Shown here: positions 16,431 through 25,756 of the stretch, one piece after another
How the letters are laid out: the number at the start of each line of letters is the position of its first letter
How positions within the stretch are numbered: position 1 is the first letter of the stretch
Source: Pelotomaculum propionicicum
GTDB lineage: Bacteria > Bacillota > Desulfotomaculia > Desulfotomaculales > Pelotomaculaceae
Direction: 5' to 3'
Assembly: GCF_004369225.1 (NCBI RefSeq)
Contig: NZ_QFFZ01000009.1
Location: 23,990 to 87,989 of the forward strand
DNA: 64,000 bases
Translations under genes and position numbers: made by a program
The notes under the pieces: model-generated
Told to the model about the DNA's origin: nothing
What the model saw: the letters and a program-made list of their open reading frames with translations, nothing else
Database searches by the model: none

Positions 16431-16500
16431 CGTATTAATATTAAAACTTGCCTGGTTATTTCCGGCCAGTTGAAATGCAATCAATCTGTTTTATCAAGGT

Positions 16501-16737
16501 TTAATGCGGAAGCTTGCCCTGGGCTATATTGGCAGCCTGTTTGACATCTTCTTTTACTTCCTTTACTTCCTTTGCTATATCGTCAAATTCCTGAAAACTG
16601 TTATATGAGGCCCTGCGAAATTCATTCATCGTCCTGCCCAGAGTCCTCCCTATTTCAGGCAGCTTGCTGGGCCCGAAAATAACCAGGGCTATAATCAAAA
16701 TCAGGACCAACTCAGACATTCCCAGATTGGGAAACAT
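16501..16737 (-). CDS. tatA: Sec-independent translocase protein TatA/E
   Basis: 78 residues: one N-terminal membrane helix (about 7-22) with the F-G-P hinge (ALVIFGPSKLPEIGR), then an amphipathic and charged tail. TatA forms the channel of the twin-arginine pathway. It lies convergent to the hydrogenase operon, whose small subunit has a Tat signal, so the association may be functional. No tatC is seen in the window. Confidence 0.92.
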   Translation of the reverse strand: MFPNLGMSELVLILIIALVIFGPSKLPEIGRTLGRTMNEFRRASYNSFQEFDDIAKEVKEVKEDVKQAANIAQGKLPH

Positions 16738-16827
16738 ATAAATCCCCCCGCCTAAGGATTTTGCCCACGATTAATATATACTTCGGTGTCATTTGAAAAT
16801 ATCCTGCTTTACGGCCGGGTATAATTT

Positions 16828-17679
16828 TCAGGATTCCGCCGGCTCTTCAAGTGTAAAACGGCCCAGTATACCGCCCCGGAACTCCTTGAGCACGGTTTTG
16901 GCGGCTTTTAATGAATCCACTACACCGCCCGCCTGATAATAACCTCGTTGCGCGCCTATTGCTTCCAGCAGCTGCTGTGGGTCTTCCGGCAACTCATCTA
17001 TTTTGTAGCGTTCCCTGATTGATTCAGGATGATGGCCGGCCAGCCAGTCCAGCAGTTCCCCGACCACGGCGTTCAAGTCAAATATTTCCTCTTTAATAGC
17101 GCCGGTAACAGCCAAACGGAAGGAAACCAGCTCGTCCCCCAGCTTTGGCCAGAGTATACCGGGGGTGTCCATCAACTCCAGGTCACCGGCGACCTTGAGC
17201 CACTGGCGGCCCCGGGTGACTCCCGGTACATTTTCAGTCCTTGCCGCCCGGCGGCCTGCCAGTTTATTTATGAAAAGTGATTTACCCACATTCGGGATGC
17301 CCAGGATCATGCAGCGGGCAGGCCGTGGCCTTCTCCCTGACGCCGCCAGTTTGGCCTTTTTAGGCTCAAACAACTCCTGAATATAGCCGGGCACTTCCCG
17401 CACCCCCCTGCCGCCATGGGAATCCACAGCCACAGCCGGGCTGCCGGTTTTTTTAAAATAATCCACCCAGCGCCTGGTTAAGGCCGGTTCGGCCAGGTCA
17501 GCCTTGTTTAGTACAATAAGCCGGGGTTTTCCCCCGGCTATTTGGTTGATGTCAGGATTGCGGCTGCTGGCCGGTATTCTGGCATCTATAATCTCAATTA
17601 CAACATCAATCAGCTTTAAATCCTCTTTAACCTGCCTTCTGGCTTTGGCCATATGGCCGGGAAACCACTGTATATCCAT
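16828..17679 (-). CDS. rbgA: Ribosome biogenesis GTPase YlqF/RbgA
   Basis: 283 residues with circularly permuted GTPase motifs: G4 LNKADL precedes G1 GIPNVGKS and G3 DTPG. RbgA acts late in assembly of the 50S subunit, and the C-terminal domain contacts rRNA. It begins with DIQWFPGHMAKARRQ, typical of the family. It is the last gene of the ylxM-ffh-rpsP...lepB operon, 26 bases after lepB. Confidence 0.96.
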   Translation of the reverse strand: MDIQWFPGHMAKARRQVKEDLKLIDVVIEIIDARIPASSRNPDINQIAGGKPRLIVLNKADLAEPALTRRWVDYFKKTGSPAVAVDSHGGRGVREVPGYIQELFEPKKAKLAASGRRPRPARCMILGIPNVGKSLFINKLAGRRAARTENVPGVTRGRQWLKVAGDLELMDTPGILWPKLGDELVSFRLAVTGAIKEEIFDLNAVVGELLDWLAGHHPESIRERYKIDELPEDPQQLLEAIGAQRGYYQAGGVVDSLKAAKTVLKEFRGGILGRFTLEEPAES

Positions 17680-17705
17680 ACCTGATCCCCATCTGCGGTT
17701 TTAGT

Positions 17706-18248
17706 TTAGCGCGCGACGCCTATTCTCGACGGCGGCCAATAGATAAAAATCTCCTTGCCCACAATCAGGTTCCTGGGCACAAACCCCCATTCCCTGCTGT
17801 CACTGCTGTTGTTGCGGTTGTCCCCCATCATGAAATAGTTTCCGGCAGGCACTTCCACAGGACCGAAATCAGAAAAACGCAGGCCCCGCGGCAGGTAATC
17901 TTCCGCTACCTGCTGGCCGTTGATATAAAGCTGGCTGTTCCGTATGGCTACAGTCTCCCCGCCTGTCGCTATGAGCCTTTTGACAAAATAGCGCTTTGTA
18001 TCCCTGGGATACTTGAAAACTACAATATCCCCCCGTTTAGGTTCTGAAAAACGGTAGGTAATTTTGCTCGCAAAAATATAGTCCTGGATCTGCAGGGTAG
18101 GCTCCATGGAAGCAGAAGGAATACGGAAGTTTTGCACCACAAAAGTATGGATGAGCAGGGCCAGTACCACCGCAACGACCAGCGACTGGATAATTTCCAC
18201 AGCCAGACTTCTTTTCCCGGCTTCGCTTTTGTGATCCTTTTGGTCCAT
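17706..18248 (-). CDS. lepB: Signal peptidase I
   Basis: 180 residues: one N-terminal membrane helix (about 16-36), the catalytic Ser in RIPSASMEPTL and the general-base Lys region KRYFVKRLIATGGE, then the conserved GDNRNNSSDSREWG box. It removes signal peptides from Sec-exported proteins at the membrane. It sits between rplS and rbgA as in related Firmicutes. Confidence 0.96.
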   Translation of the reverse strand: MDQKDHKSEAGKRSLAVEIIQSLVVAVVLALLIHTFVVQNFRIPSASMEPTLQIQDYIFASKITYRFSEPKRGDIVVFKYPRDTKRYFVKRLIATGGETVAIRNSQLYINGQQVAEDYLPRGLRFSDFGPVEVPAGNYFMMGDNRNNSSDSREWGFVPRNLIVGKEIFIYWPPSRIGVAR

Positions 18249-18294
18249 TCTTTAACCCCCTTAAGCCGCAAGGCTCAGCCTTATAAAGCGAAAG

Positions 18295-18317
18295 GGGACT
18301 GTACAAAGCCCAGTCCC
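18295..18317 (-). terminator. Hairpin after rplS
   Basis: GGGACTG and CAGTCCC pair across a nine-base loop just after the rplS stop; on the minus strand the stem is followed by CCTTTCGCTTT. It may be a partial terminator reducing transcription into lepB. Confidence 0.5.
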
Positions 18318-18324
18318 TCGTTCT

Positions 18325-18666
18325 TTAACGCTTATCCTGAATACGGGCGGCTTTGCCGCGCAGCCCGCGCAGGTAGTAAAGCCTTGCCCGGCGCACCCGG
18401 CCTCTTCTGAGGACTTCAATACGTTCAATTTTGGGTGTATGCATGGGGAATGTTCTTTCTACACCCACACCATAGGATACCCTTCGCACAGTAAAAGTTT
18501 CACTCAGGCCGCCTCCCCGGCGCCTTATTACCACGCCTTCGAAGATCTGAATTCTTTCCCGGCCGCCTTCAACCACCTTAACGTGCACCCTTACAGTATC
18601 GCCAGGTGCAAATTTAACTATGTCTTTTTTGACTTGCTCCTGTTCAATTGAATGAATGAGGTTCAT
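18325..18666 (-). CDS. rplS: 50S ribosomal protein L19
   Basis: 113 residues, normal length, with the L19 signature ([11 protein letters not shown], then [16 protein letters not shown], and the basic C-terminus [20 protein letters not shown]). L19 lies at the 30S-50S interface. GGAGGGA precedes the ATG, and its own promoter is predicted at 18748-18776. Confidence 0.98.
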   Translation of the reverse strand: MNLIHSIEQEQVKKDIVKFAPGDTVRVHVKVVEGGRERIQIFEGVVIRRRGGGLSETFTVRRVSYGVGVERTFPMHTPKIERIEVLRRGRVRRARLYYLRGLRGKAARIQDKR

Positions 18667-18747
18667 CTAAAATCCCTCCTTCCCGAAGATTGCTTCAAAC
18701 AATATCTTACATAAACATAAAGTCCTTTTTAACGCTCAACAAAGGTA

Positions 18748-18776
18748 ATTATAGCATAAACGATTATAAGCGGCAA
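18748..18776 (-). promoter_or_regulatory. Predicted sigma-A promoter of rplS
   Basis: On the minus strand TTGCCG (18771-18776), a 17-base spacer and TATAAT (18748-18753) lie 82 bases upstream of rplS in the gap after trmD. Confidence 0.7.
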
Positions 18777-18835
18777 GAAATTTCCTGGAAAACCAGCGAG
18801 TATCGGCCGCAGGCCTTTAACTCCGCCTTAGAGCC

Positions 18836-19594
18836 CTAATCAAGGCCAATTTCCTGCAGTTCTCTAATCATCTTTTTCAAAATATCTTTGTCTTCCCCGG
18901 TCAATTCTATCTGTGAAAGCAGCTCGGGCCTGCGCAGCAGGGTCCTGAGCAAAGACTGCTTGCGCCGCCACTTCCTGATCTCTTCATGATGGCCGCTGAG
19001 AAGGACGTCCGGCACCGTCAGCCCGCGGTATTCCTTGGGCCTGGTGTAATGAGGGTATTCCAGCAGGCCGGCGTTAAAGGATTCCTCTTCCACCGAAGCT
19101 GCTTCCCCAAGCACTCCGGGAATGAGACGGGCCACCGCGTCCACTACCACCATGGCCGGCAGCTCGCCGCCGGTAAGGATATAATCCCCGATCGATATCT
19201 CGTCGGTCACCAGCATTTCGCGGACACGCTCGTCCACACCCTCGTAGTGGCCGCAAATAATGATCAGCTCTTTTTCAGCGGCTAAATCCCAGGCCAGCGC
19301 CTGGTTGAAAGACCTGCCCTGCGGGCACATCAGCGCCACCCGGCGGGACGCCCGCCCGGCCTGGCCCCGCACATGCTCAACAGCCTTAAAAATTGCTTCC
19401 GGCCCCATCACCATACCAGCACCGCCCCCGTAAGGGGTATCGTCCACAGTGTGGTGTTTGTTGGCTGAAAAATCGCGGATATTCACCAGGTTGATCTCAA
19501 TTAAGCCGCGCTCCCGCGCCCTTTTAACAATACTGGAGGAGAAGGGACCGTCAAACATTTCCGGGAAAAGAGTCAGAATGTCAATTTTCATCAT
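18836..19594 (-). CDS. trmD: tRNA (guanine-N1)-methyltransferase
   Basis: 252 residues of the SPOUT methyltransferase TrmD, which makes m1G37 in tRNAs. Seen: [12 protein letters not shown] at the N-terminus, [13 protein letters not shown], the SAM-binding knot with [11 protein letters not shown] and [13 protein letters not shown]. The start overlaps the rimM end by 14 bases, indicating coupling. Confidence 0.97.
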   Translation of the reverse strand: MMKIDILTLFPEMFDGPFSSSIVKRARERGLIEINLVNIRDFSANKHHTVDDTPYGGGAGMVMGPEAIFKAVEHVRGQAGRASRRVALMCPQGRSFNQALAWDLAAEKELIIICGHYEGVDERVREMLVTDEISIGDYILTGGELPAMVVVDAVARLIPGVLGEAASVEEESFNAGLLEYPHYTRPKEYRGLTVPDVLLSGHHEEIRKWRRKQSLLRTLLRRPELLSQIELTGEDKDILKKMIRELQEIGLD

Positions 19595-20099
19595 CCATCA
19601 GTCCTTCCGGCAGGTCAACCACCATACGCCGCCCGGGCAGGTCAATTTCTTTAACAACCTGCTTTAGGGCCGGAATTAACAGTGGCTTGCCTCCGGTTTC
19701 AACAATATATACGTCATTAGCCCCGGTCTGAAGCACCTCGGTAATTTTACCGAATTGCTCCCCACCGCTGCCGTACACACTGAGGCCGATTATGTCAAAA
19801 ATATAATAGCTCCCTTCCGGCAGTTTGACCAACTGGTCACGGGTTACCTCCAGTATTCCCCCTCGTATACCTTCCGCGGCGTTCATGTCGCTGATTTCTT
19901 TAAATTTAACCGCAATAAATTTTTGGCGCCGCACTGCTTCTTCAATGTGCATAACCTGCCGGACGCCTTTGACTGATAAATAGACATCCTTTAGTTGTTC
20001 ATAGCGGCCGGGGAAATCAGTAAGTGGCAGCACCCGTACGGCACCGCGGTTACCCTGCGTTTTCAGGACCTTGCCGATGGCAATAAACTCACCGCTCAC
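19581..20099 (-). CDS. rimM: Ribosome maturation factor RimM
   Basis: RimM assists 30S maturation through an N-terminal RimM domain ([15 protein letters not shown]) and a C-terminal PRC barrel. GTG at 20099 is preferred because GGAGGGAG lies about ten bases upstream and the next residues ([11 protein letters not shown]) are the usual start; an ATG at 20150 would add an unlikely 17-residue extension over ylqD. Product 172 residues. It overlaps both ylqD and trmD. Confidence 0.95.
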   Translation of the reverse strand: MSGEFIAIGKVLKTQGNRGAVRVLPLTDFPGRYEQLKDVYLSVKGVRQVMHIEEAVRRQKFIAVKFKEISDMNAAEGIRGGILEVTRDQLVKLPEGSYYIFDIIGLSVYGSGGEQFGKITEVLQTGANDVYIVETGGKPLLIPALKQVVKEIDLPGRRMVVDLPEGLMDDEN

Positions 20100-20529
20100 T
20101 GCTGCCGCTCCCTCCGGCGCTTCCCTGCCTGATGGCGGAAACGACGCCATCCTGCAGGATAATTTCCATGCCTATTACCTGCCCCCAGTTATCTCCGGCC
20201 TTAATTTCGACAGGGCTTTCCATTTTGCCTGAAATTACCTCTGCCCCCAGGGCCAGCTGCCCCACTTCCTTAAGTTTGTCAATCAATTTCTGGCGGCTGG
20301 CCAGCCTGCGGCTGCGTTCCTGTTCCAAATCATGCCTGGCGTCGGGGACCCCCTGGGGGTTCTTCTTTTCCAGCTCGGCCAGCAGGCGCTTTTCCTGGAA
20401 ATCCAGGTGCTGCAGATCCAGTTCAACCCGCCGGACCGCCTCCTGAAGCTCAGCAGCCAGGGTTTTCTTATAATTCTCGGTGACTATCGTTTTTATAAGA
20501 ACAGGCCGGATCAGGGTCAGACTTTGCAT
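20089..20529 (-). CDS. ylqD: YlqD family protein
   Basis: 146 residues: an N-terminal part beginning with the [16 protein letters not shown] block, a long charged coiled coil (about 20-90), and a small C-terminal domain. This matches YlqD, a protein of unknown function found at this place, between the KH-domain gene and rimM, in many Firmicutes. No catalytic motif is visible. Confidence 0.85.
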   Translation of the reverse strand: MQSLTLIRPVLIKTIVTENYKKTLAAELQEAVRRVELDLQHLDFQEKRLLAELEKKNPQGVPDARHDLEQERSRRLASRQKLIDKLKEVGQLALGAEVISGKMESPVEIKAGDNWGQVIGMEIILQDGVVSAIRQGSAGGSGSSER

Positions 20530-20567
20530 GCAAGAGTTCCTCCAGCGGGCTAAATAGAATCCCTTTG

Positions 20568-20798
20568 TTAAATAATCTCAACAATTACTTTCTTCTTTTG
20601 CCTGGTCGCGGCTACCTTGACCAGGGTCCTTATGGCTTTGGCGATGCGGCCCTGTTTGCCGATCACTTTCCCCATATCTTCCGGGGCTACTTTCAGTTCA
20701 ATCAAGGTTGATTTGTCTTTTTCAATTAAATTCACTACAACTTTTTCGGGCTGGTCAACGAGAGCTTTGGCCAGGTTTTCCACCAGTTCTTTCATCAT
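20568..20798 (-). CDS. khpA: KH-domain RNA-binding protein KhpA (YlqC)
   Basis: 76 residues forming one KH domain with the GxxG loop (VIGKQGRIAKAIRTL). In relatives KhpA binds RNA with KhpB/Jag and affects cell division and envelope growth. It lies 15 bases downstream of rpsP in the operon. Confidence 0.94.
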   Translation of the reverse strand: MMKELVENLAKALVDQPEKVVVNLIEKDKSTLIELKVAPEDMGKVIGKQGRIAKAIRTLVKVAATRQKKKVIVEII

Positions 20799-20813
20799 AG
20801 CAGCCTCCCTAAT

Positions 20814-21080
20814 CTACTGACCGTCTCCCGCCGTTTTCTTTATGACCCCGGCCTTGTTAAACAAGGCTTTGGCGGTATCGGAAAGCTGAGCCCCTTTTTG
20901 CAGCCAGTCCAGAGCCCTTTCCTCATTGATCTTGATTACCGCCGGGTTCTTCAGAGGATCGTAAAAACCAATCTCCTCAATGAACCTGCCATCTCTCGGG
21001 GAGCGGGAATCAGCAACTACAATACGATAAAACGGGGCTTTTTTCGCACCCATTCTTCTCAGGCGGATTTTAACAGCCAC
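20814..21080 (-). CDS. rpsP: 30S ribosomal protein S16
   Basis: 88 residues with the S16 signature: [20 protein letters not shown] followed by [19 protein letters not shown] start with GGAGGTGAG upstream. It follows ffh by 24 bases in the conserved order ffh-rpsP-khpA. Confidence 0.98.
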   Translation of the reverse strand: MAVKIRLRRMGAKKAPFYRIVVADSRSPRDGRFIEEIGFYDPLKNPAVIKINEERALDWLQKGAQLSDTAKALFNKAGVIKKTAGDGQ

Positions 21081-21104
21081 GCGCCCTCACCTCCTTATTT
21101 TAAC

Positions 21105-22457
21105 TTAGCTGAAGAAAGGGTTTTTCAGCATCTTGCCGCCCTTTTTCAGCGATTTTTCCATGTCTATAAACTGTTTCATCATTTTCTTGGTCTGCTCAAA
21201 CTGCTTCAGCAGGCGGTTAATTTCCTGCACGGTAGTGCCGCTGCCTTTGGCGATCCGCCTTTTCCTGCTGCCGTTCAATACACGCTCCGGATCACTGCGC
21301 TCAGCGGGAGTCATCGATTTGATAATCGCCTCCGCAAAAACCAGTTCCTTTTCATCCACCTTAAGGTCCTTTAGTTTTTTGTTCCCGCCCAGCCCCGGGA
21401 TCATACTCAAAACCTGTTCAATCGGCCCCAGCTTCTTGACCTGGTTGAGCTGGTCCAGAAAATCCTCCAGTGTAAACTCCATGCTGCGGAGTTTTTTCTG
21501 CATTTTGGCCATTTGATCAGCGTTGAAATTCTCCTGGGCCTTTTCAATCAGGGTAAGCATATCACCCATGCCCAGAATCCGCTCGGCCATACGCTCCGGG
21601 TGGAAGGGTTCCAAAGCGTCCAGTTTTTCACCCACACCCACAAATTTAATTGGCTTCCCGGTTACAGAGCGCACCGACAGCGCCGCTCCCCCCCTGGTGT
21701 CACCATCCAGCTTGGTCAGGACCACGCCGTCCAGCCCCAGTCGGCTGTTGAAGGTTTCGGCCACGCTTACCGCGGCCTGTCCGGTCATGGCGTCTACCAC
21801 CAGCAGTATTTCATGCGGCTTGATGGTTTCCTTCATGTTTTCCAGCTCTGCCATAAGCTCTTCATTAACTTCCTGCCGGCCGGCGGTGTCAATTATAACC
21901 ATATCCCGCCCGGCGCCGGCAGCGCTCTCTACTGCCGCCAGGCCAATGGCTACCGGTTCAAGCTGATCACCCATGCTGAATACAGGCAGGTTAAGCTGCC
22001 CGCCCAGCACTTCCAGCTGTTTTATCGCTGCCGGGCGGTAAACATCGGCCGCTACCATGAGCGGTCTTCTGCCCTGCTTGCGCATAAGGTTCGCCAGTTT
22101 CGCGGAGGTGGTTGTTTTGCCGGCCCCGTTCAGGCCGACCATCATTACCACAGTCGGGGGTTTGGGAGCTAAATTAATTCTGCTGTTTGAACCGCCCATA
22201 AGCGTTGTCAGCTCTTCATGCACGATCTTGATCACATGCTGGGCCGGGTTCAGGCTGGCCAGCAGTTCTTGTCCCACTGCCCTTTCTTTGATCCTGGCAA
22301 TGAAATCTTTAACAACTTTAAAGTTCACATCGGCTTCAAGCAGGGCCAAACGCACTTCACGCAGAGCTTCATTCACATCCGACTCAGTGAGGCGTCCCTT
22401 GCCGCGTAATTTTTTAAAAGTTTCCTGCAGTCTTTCAGCGAGGCTGGCAAACATCAT
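21105..22457 (-). CDS. ffh: Signal recognition particle protein Ffh
   Basis: 450 residues: N domain, GTPase G domain with GLNGAGKTTTSAKLA, DTAGR and TKLDGDTRGG, and a Met-rich M domain that binds SRP RNA and signal sequences (C-terminus with MTPAERSDPERVLNGSRKRRIA). It delivers nascent membrane and secreted proteins to FtsY, whose gene is at 32533-33543. It follows ylxM, a known SRP partner in Firmicutes. Confidence 0.98.
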   Translation of the reverse strand: MMFASLAERLQETFKKLRGKGRLTESDVNEALREVRLALLEADVNFKVVKDFIARIKERAVGQELLASLNPAQHVIKIVHEELTTLMGGSNSRINLAPKPPTVVMMVGLNGAGKTTTSAKLANLMRKQGRRPLMVAADVYRPAAIKQLEVLGGQLNLPVFSMGDQLEPVAIGLAAVESAAGAGRDMVIIDTAGRQEVNEELMAELENMKETIKPHEILLVVDAMTGQAAVSVAETFNSRLGLDGVVLTKLDGDTRGGAALSVRSVTGKPIKFVGVGEKLDALEPFHPERMAERILGMGDMLTLIEKAQENFNADQMAKMQKKLRSMEFTLEDFLDQLNQVKKLGPIEQVLSMIPGLGGNKKLKDLKVDEKELVFAEAIIKSMTPAERSDPERVLNGSRKRRIAKGSGTTVQEINRLLKQFEQTKKMMKQFIDMEKSLKKGGKMLKNPFFS

Positions 22458-22483
22458 TTACCCCCCTTATTTTATATACTGCG

Positions 22484-22837
22484 CTAAAGCTCAAGAATCT
22501 CATCTATAATTTCCCTGGCCCGGCGGATCCTGCCGTCGGACTGGACACTCCCTGACTCGTCCAGCAAAGCCGCGGCGCAGCTCAGCTTATTTCTTTCAGC
22601 CTTAAACCTTGCCGCTAGCCCGAGCTTCTCCTCGTACTGTGCCAGAAGCTGCCCGGACCTTTTCAAAGTGTCGTAAACCGCCTGGCGGCTGACCTTGAAC
22701 TCTTCAGCTATCTCCCCCAGGGACAGGTTGTGGGCGTAATAAAGCTCCATATAATCTCTTTGACGGTCGGTTAACAGCTGCCCGTAAAAATCAAAAAGCA
22801 GGTTCATCAGGTCGACTTTCTCCAGCAATCCCGCCAC
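22484..22837 (-). CDS. ylxM: YlxM/p13 family DNA-binding protein
   Basis: 117 residues with a sigma-70 region 4-like helix-turn-helix ([19 protein letters not shown] then [19 protein letters not shown]). YlxM is co-transcribed with ffh and in some species modulates SRP activity. First gene of the operon; promoter predicted at 22887-22915. Confidence 0.95.
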   Translation of the reverse strand: MAGLLEKVDLMNLLFDFYGQLLTDRQRDYMELYYAHNLSLGEIAEEFKVSRQAVYDTLKRSGQLLAQYEEKLGLAARFKAERNKLSCAAALLDESGSVQSDGRIRRAREIIDEILEL

Positions 22838-22886
22838 CGCCGCTTTCGTTTTTCTTGCCTGCCAAGGTGTTTACCTTTACAGAAAG

Positions 22887-22915
22887 ATTCTACTTAATTG
22901 TCGCGGTATTGTCAA
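22887..22915 (-). promoter_or_regulatory. Predicted sigma-A promoter of the ylxM-ffh operon
   Basis: TTGACA (22910-22915), a 17-base spacer and TAGAAT (22887-22892) on the minus strand, 50 bases before ylxM. Confidence 0.75.
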
Positions 22916-23002
22916 GAAAATTGCTGGTTTTTTTATCTTGCCGTGGAGGTTATTTCAGGGAAAAAGAGAAACAATAACTAGGGACATCCCTTTTCTATCA
23001 TT

Positions 23003-23202
23003 AAAACAAATTGACAGGATTTACAAGATTAAAAGGATTTACAGGATAATAGTTTAAGGAATTCAGAATTCAGTAGTCAGAAGTTTAAAGTCAAAAGTCT
23101 AAAATCAGAAATAAAAAAGATCTTATATATTCAGTCTCCTGACTCCTGTATTCTGACTCCTGTATTCTATTTGTCCTTAAAAATCCTGTCAATTTGTTTT
23201 AT
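23003..23202. repeat. Inverted repeat with AAACAAATTGACAGGATT ends
   Basis: The left end is matched by its complement near 23181-23201. Inside are iterated CAGGATTTACA words and a hairpin built from TCAGAATTCAG and CTGACTCCTG words. Related copies: 26951-27147 (full), 30939-30990 (half), 29772-29880 (inner words only). Confidence 0.7.
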
Positions 23203-23253
23203 CTTTATACTGAGCTGACAGTGTAATCATTTTATTTTTTACGGAGGTAACCC

Positions 23254-24672
23254 ATGAAAATATCCTTTACAAAAGAGCAGAGTTCCAGGCCTGCCGGATT
23301 AGTATCCCTTAACGAAGCCATTGAGCAAAGCCGGGGGCAGGTGGCGGAAAACCACAAAACTTACCTGAACGCCGGGCTGGCCATGATGCTCGGGATGCTT
23401 GATTTTAATAAAAAATTCGTAAAAGCCTCGGGTGTTTACGTTTGGGACAATGAGGGCAAGCAGTACCTTGACTTTCTGGGCGCCTACGGAGCCCTGAACC
23501 ACGGGCACAACCACCCTAAAATACTGGCGGCCATGGAACAGGTAAAAGAAATGCCCAACCTGCTCCAGGCCTCCCTGAATACCCTGGCGGGCGCCCTGGC
23601 CAAAAATTTGGCGCTGGTCACGCCAGGCGCCCTGCAGCGTTCTTTCTTATGCAACAGCGGGGCTGAAGCTGTGGAGGGAGCGCTCAAACTCGCGCGCGCC
23701 GCTACCGGGCGGCAGGGGCTTATTTACTGTGAGGGGTCCTTTCACGGTAAAACTATGGGTGCTCTTTCGGTAACCGGGCGTGAAAAATACCAAAAAATCT
23801 TTCAGCCGCTGCTGCCCGGCTTAGAATCAGTACCCTTCGGCGACCTGGTCGCCCTGGAAAGCAAATTGAAGGACAAAAACGCCGCGGCGTTTATTGTTGA
23901 ACCTATTCAGGGCGAAGGCGGCATTATCATTCCTCCTGCCGGTTACCTTTCCCGCGCGGGAGAGCTCTGCGCCAAATACGGCTCGCTTTTGATCATCGAT
24001 GAAATACAGACCGGGTTCGGGCGTACCGGCGCAATGTTTGCCTGCCAGTATGACGGCGCGACCCCTGACATCATGTGCCTGGCTAAATCCCTCGGCGGCG
24101 GCATCATGCCTGTGGGAGCCTACATAACCACAGATGAAATATGGAAAAAAGCATACGGCGGTATGGATAAAGCACTGCTCCACACCTCAACTTTCGGGGG
24201 CAACACCTGGGCCGCGGCCGCGGGCATAGCCGCGCTGGAAGTAATTTACGAAGAAAACCTGCCGGAGCAAGCGCGGGAAAGCGGGGCCTACCTGCTGGAA
24301 AACCTGCACAACCTAAAACAAAAATACCCCCTGATTAAAGATGTCAGGGGCCGCGGGTTAATGGCCGGCATCGAATTCAACCAGCCAGGGGGTCTGGCTG
24401 CAAAAGTGTCTATGGGTATGTCCGGCAAGCTTTCAGAGGAATACATGGGGAGTTTGGTGGCGGGCGAACTGCTGAACAAGTACTGCATCATTACGGCCTA
24501 CACTTTGAACAATCCCAATGTGATCAGGCTGGAGCCGCCTTTAAATATTACCAAGAAACAAATTGACGTGCTGATACAAGCACTGGAGGATATATTCTCC
24601 ACTCACAAAGGTTTCCTGAGTGTCGCGGCTTCAGGGGTTAAAACCATTCTAAAAACTATGATAAAGAAGTAA
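23254..24672 (+). CDS. Class III pyridoxal-phosphate aminotransferase (putrescine/acetylornithine type)
   Basis: 472 residues, fold type I class III. Visible: cofactor phosphate site NSGAEAVEGALKLAR, the Asp of LLIIDEIQTGFGRTG, and the PLP Lys278 in IMCLAKSLGGG. The N-terminal extension of about 50 residues and the block YLDFLGAYGALNHGHNHP resemble YgjG-like putrescine aminotransferases, but acetylornithine and 4-aminobutyrate enzymes share these motifs and substrate cannot be fixed. GGAGGTAA precedes the ATG. It stands alone and its 3' end overlaps the convergent diguanylate cyclase by 17 bases. Confidence 0.88.
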   Translation: MKISFTKEQSSRPAGLVSLNEAIEQSRGQVAENHKTYLNAGLAMMLGMLDFNKKFVKASGVYVWDNEGKQYLDFLGAYGALNHGHNHPKILAAMEQVKEMPNLLQASLNTLAGALAKNLALVTPGALQRSFLCNSGAEAVEGALKLARAATGRQGLIYCEGSFHGKTMGALSVTGREKYQKIFQPLLPGLESVPFGDLVALESKLKDKNAAAFIVEPIQGEGGIIIPPAGYLSRAGELCAKYGSLLIIDEIQTGFGRTGAMFACQYDGATPDIMCLAKSLGGGIMPVGAYITTDEIWKKAYGGMDKALLHTSTFGGNTWAAAAGIAALEVIYEENLPEQARESGAYLLENLHNLKQKYPLIKDVRGRGLMAGIEFNQPGGLAAKVSMGMSGKLSEEYMGSLVAGELLNKYCIITAYTLNNPNVIRLEPPLNITKKQIDVLIQALEDIFSTHKGFLSVAASGVKTILKTMIKK

Positions 24673-25699
24673 CTGCATCTTTTTCCGCCAGTTCCGGACT
24701 GACCCTGTTGCGGCCTAAAGCCTTAGCCTTGTACATTTCCGCATCAGCCTGGGCCAGCAGCTGATCCAGCAGCGAGCTCGGGTAAGCCTCAGACTTCCCG
24801 TCATAGGTGGCGACGCCCAGGCTTATGGTTAGTTTTAAAAAGCCATAGGTGGTTTCAAAGGGCCATTTGCTCGCGGTTTCCCTGAGCCTTTCGGCAAGGA
24901 TCAGGGTCTCCTGGAGGCCGGTAAGAGGAGCGATGACGATAAACTCTTCCCCGCCGTAGCGGCCGAGCAAATCAGATGTCCTTATGCTTGAAGACAAGAC
25001 CTGGACTATTTCTTTGAGGACCTCGTCGCCAACCTGGTGGCCGTGTGTATCATTGACATTTTTGAAATGATCTATATCGATCATGATTATTGACAGGGGC
25101 AGGCCGTGCCTGATGGAGATGGCCAGCTCCTGTTCAATTTCACGCATGATGTAACGCCTGTTATAAGCGCCGGTGAGCTGGTCGGTGATCGCTATCAATT
25201 CGAGGCGGGCATTGGCTTCAGACAGCTCTTCGTTCTGGGCGGCAATTTCCTGCTTCTGCGCTTCCAGCAAGGCTATTTGTTTAAGAAGCACCTCGCGCTG
25301 CTCTTTCAGCTTCATCGACATTCTATTGAAGCTGACAGCTAAAGTATTGATCTCACGGTTTGCGCCCAGGTCTAATGTGATCCCGTAGTTGCCCCTGGCA
25401 ATTTCATCAGCTACTTCCGCCATCACTTCCAATGGGTGGGATATCTTCCGGGCTACCAGTATAACCACGGGCAGAAATAATATAACAACCAGGACGGCTG
25501 CAACAGCTATGTTCCTCGCAGCGGCGCCTGCTTCCGGCATAACAATATTTAAATAATGGTGGCTGACAGCAATAGTGACAGATACCAGCGCCAAAGCCAG
25601 GAGCAAAAAGCCGGCCAGCAGAGAATTTTTAATCTTACCCCGCCAAAACAAATCGAATAACTTGTTCATAATGAATACTATATTTTGTATAAACAACAA
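24656..25699 (-). CDS. Membrane diguanylate cyclase (HAMP-GGDEF)
   Basis: 347 residues: two N-terminal membrane segments (about 22-46 and 58-82) with only a short external loop, a HAMP linker (about 84-135), a short coiled coil, and a GGDEF domain with an intact GGEEF active site. An RxxD product-inhibition site (RTSD) lies five residues before it, so feedback control is expected. It should make c-di-GMP from two GTP. The lack of a large sensor domain suggests sensing through the membrane or HAMP. A TTG start at 25699 has AGAAGGGA upstream; the ATG at 25669 lacks one. Its product may be read by the riboswitch at 11373-11475. Confidence 0.93.
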   Translation of the reverse strand: MLFIQNIVFIMNKLFDLFWRGKIKNSLLAGFLLLALALVSVTIAVSHHYLNIVMPEAGAAARNIAVAAVLVVILFLPVVILVARKISHPLEVMAEVADEIARGNYGITLDLGANREINTLAVSFNRMSMKLKEQREVLLKQIALLEAQKQEIAAQNEELSEANARLELIAITDQLTGAYNRRYIMREIEQELAISIRHGLPLSIIMIDIDHFKNVNDTHGHQVGDEVLKEIVQVLSSSIRTSDLLGRYGGEEFIVIAPLTGLQETLILAERLRETASKWPFETTYGFLKLTISLGVATYDGKSEAYPSSLLDQLLAQADAEMYKAKALGRNRVSPELAEKDAVTSLS

Positions 25700-25756
25700 A
25701 TTCCCTTCTCAAAAATATCATAGCCAATAAAAATAATCCATTTTTTGGCCCATGCC

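Larger units (their letters stand above)
22838..23253. other. Gap between ylxM and the aminotransferase
   Basis: 416 bases with no gene. It holds the ylxM promoter (22887-22915), an inverted repeat with AAACAAATTGACAGGATT ends (23003-23202) and the GGAGG site of the aminotransferase gene (about 23241). Confidence 0.7.
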
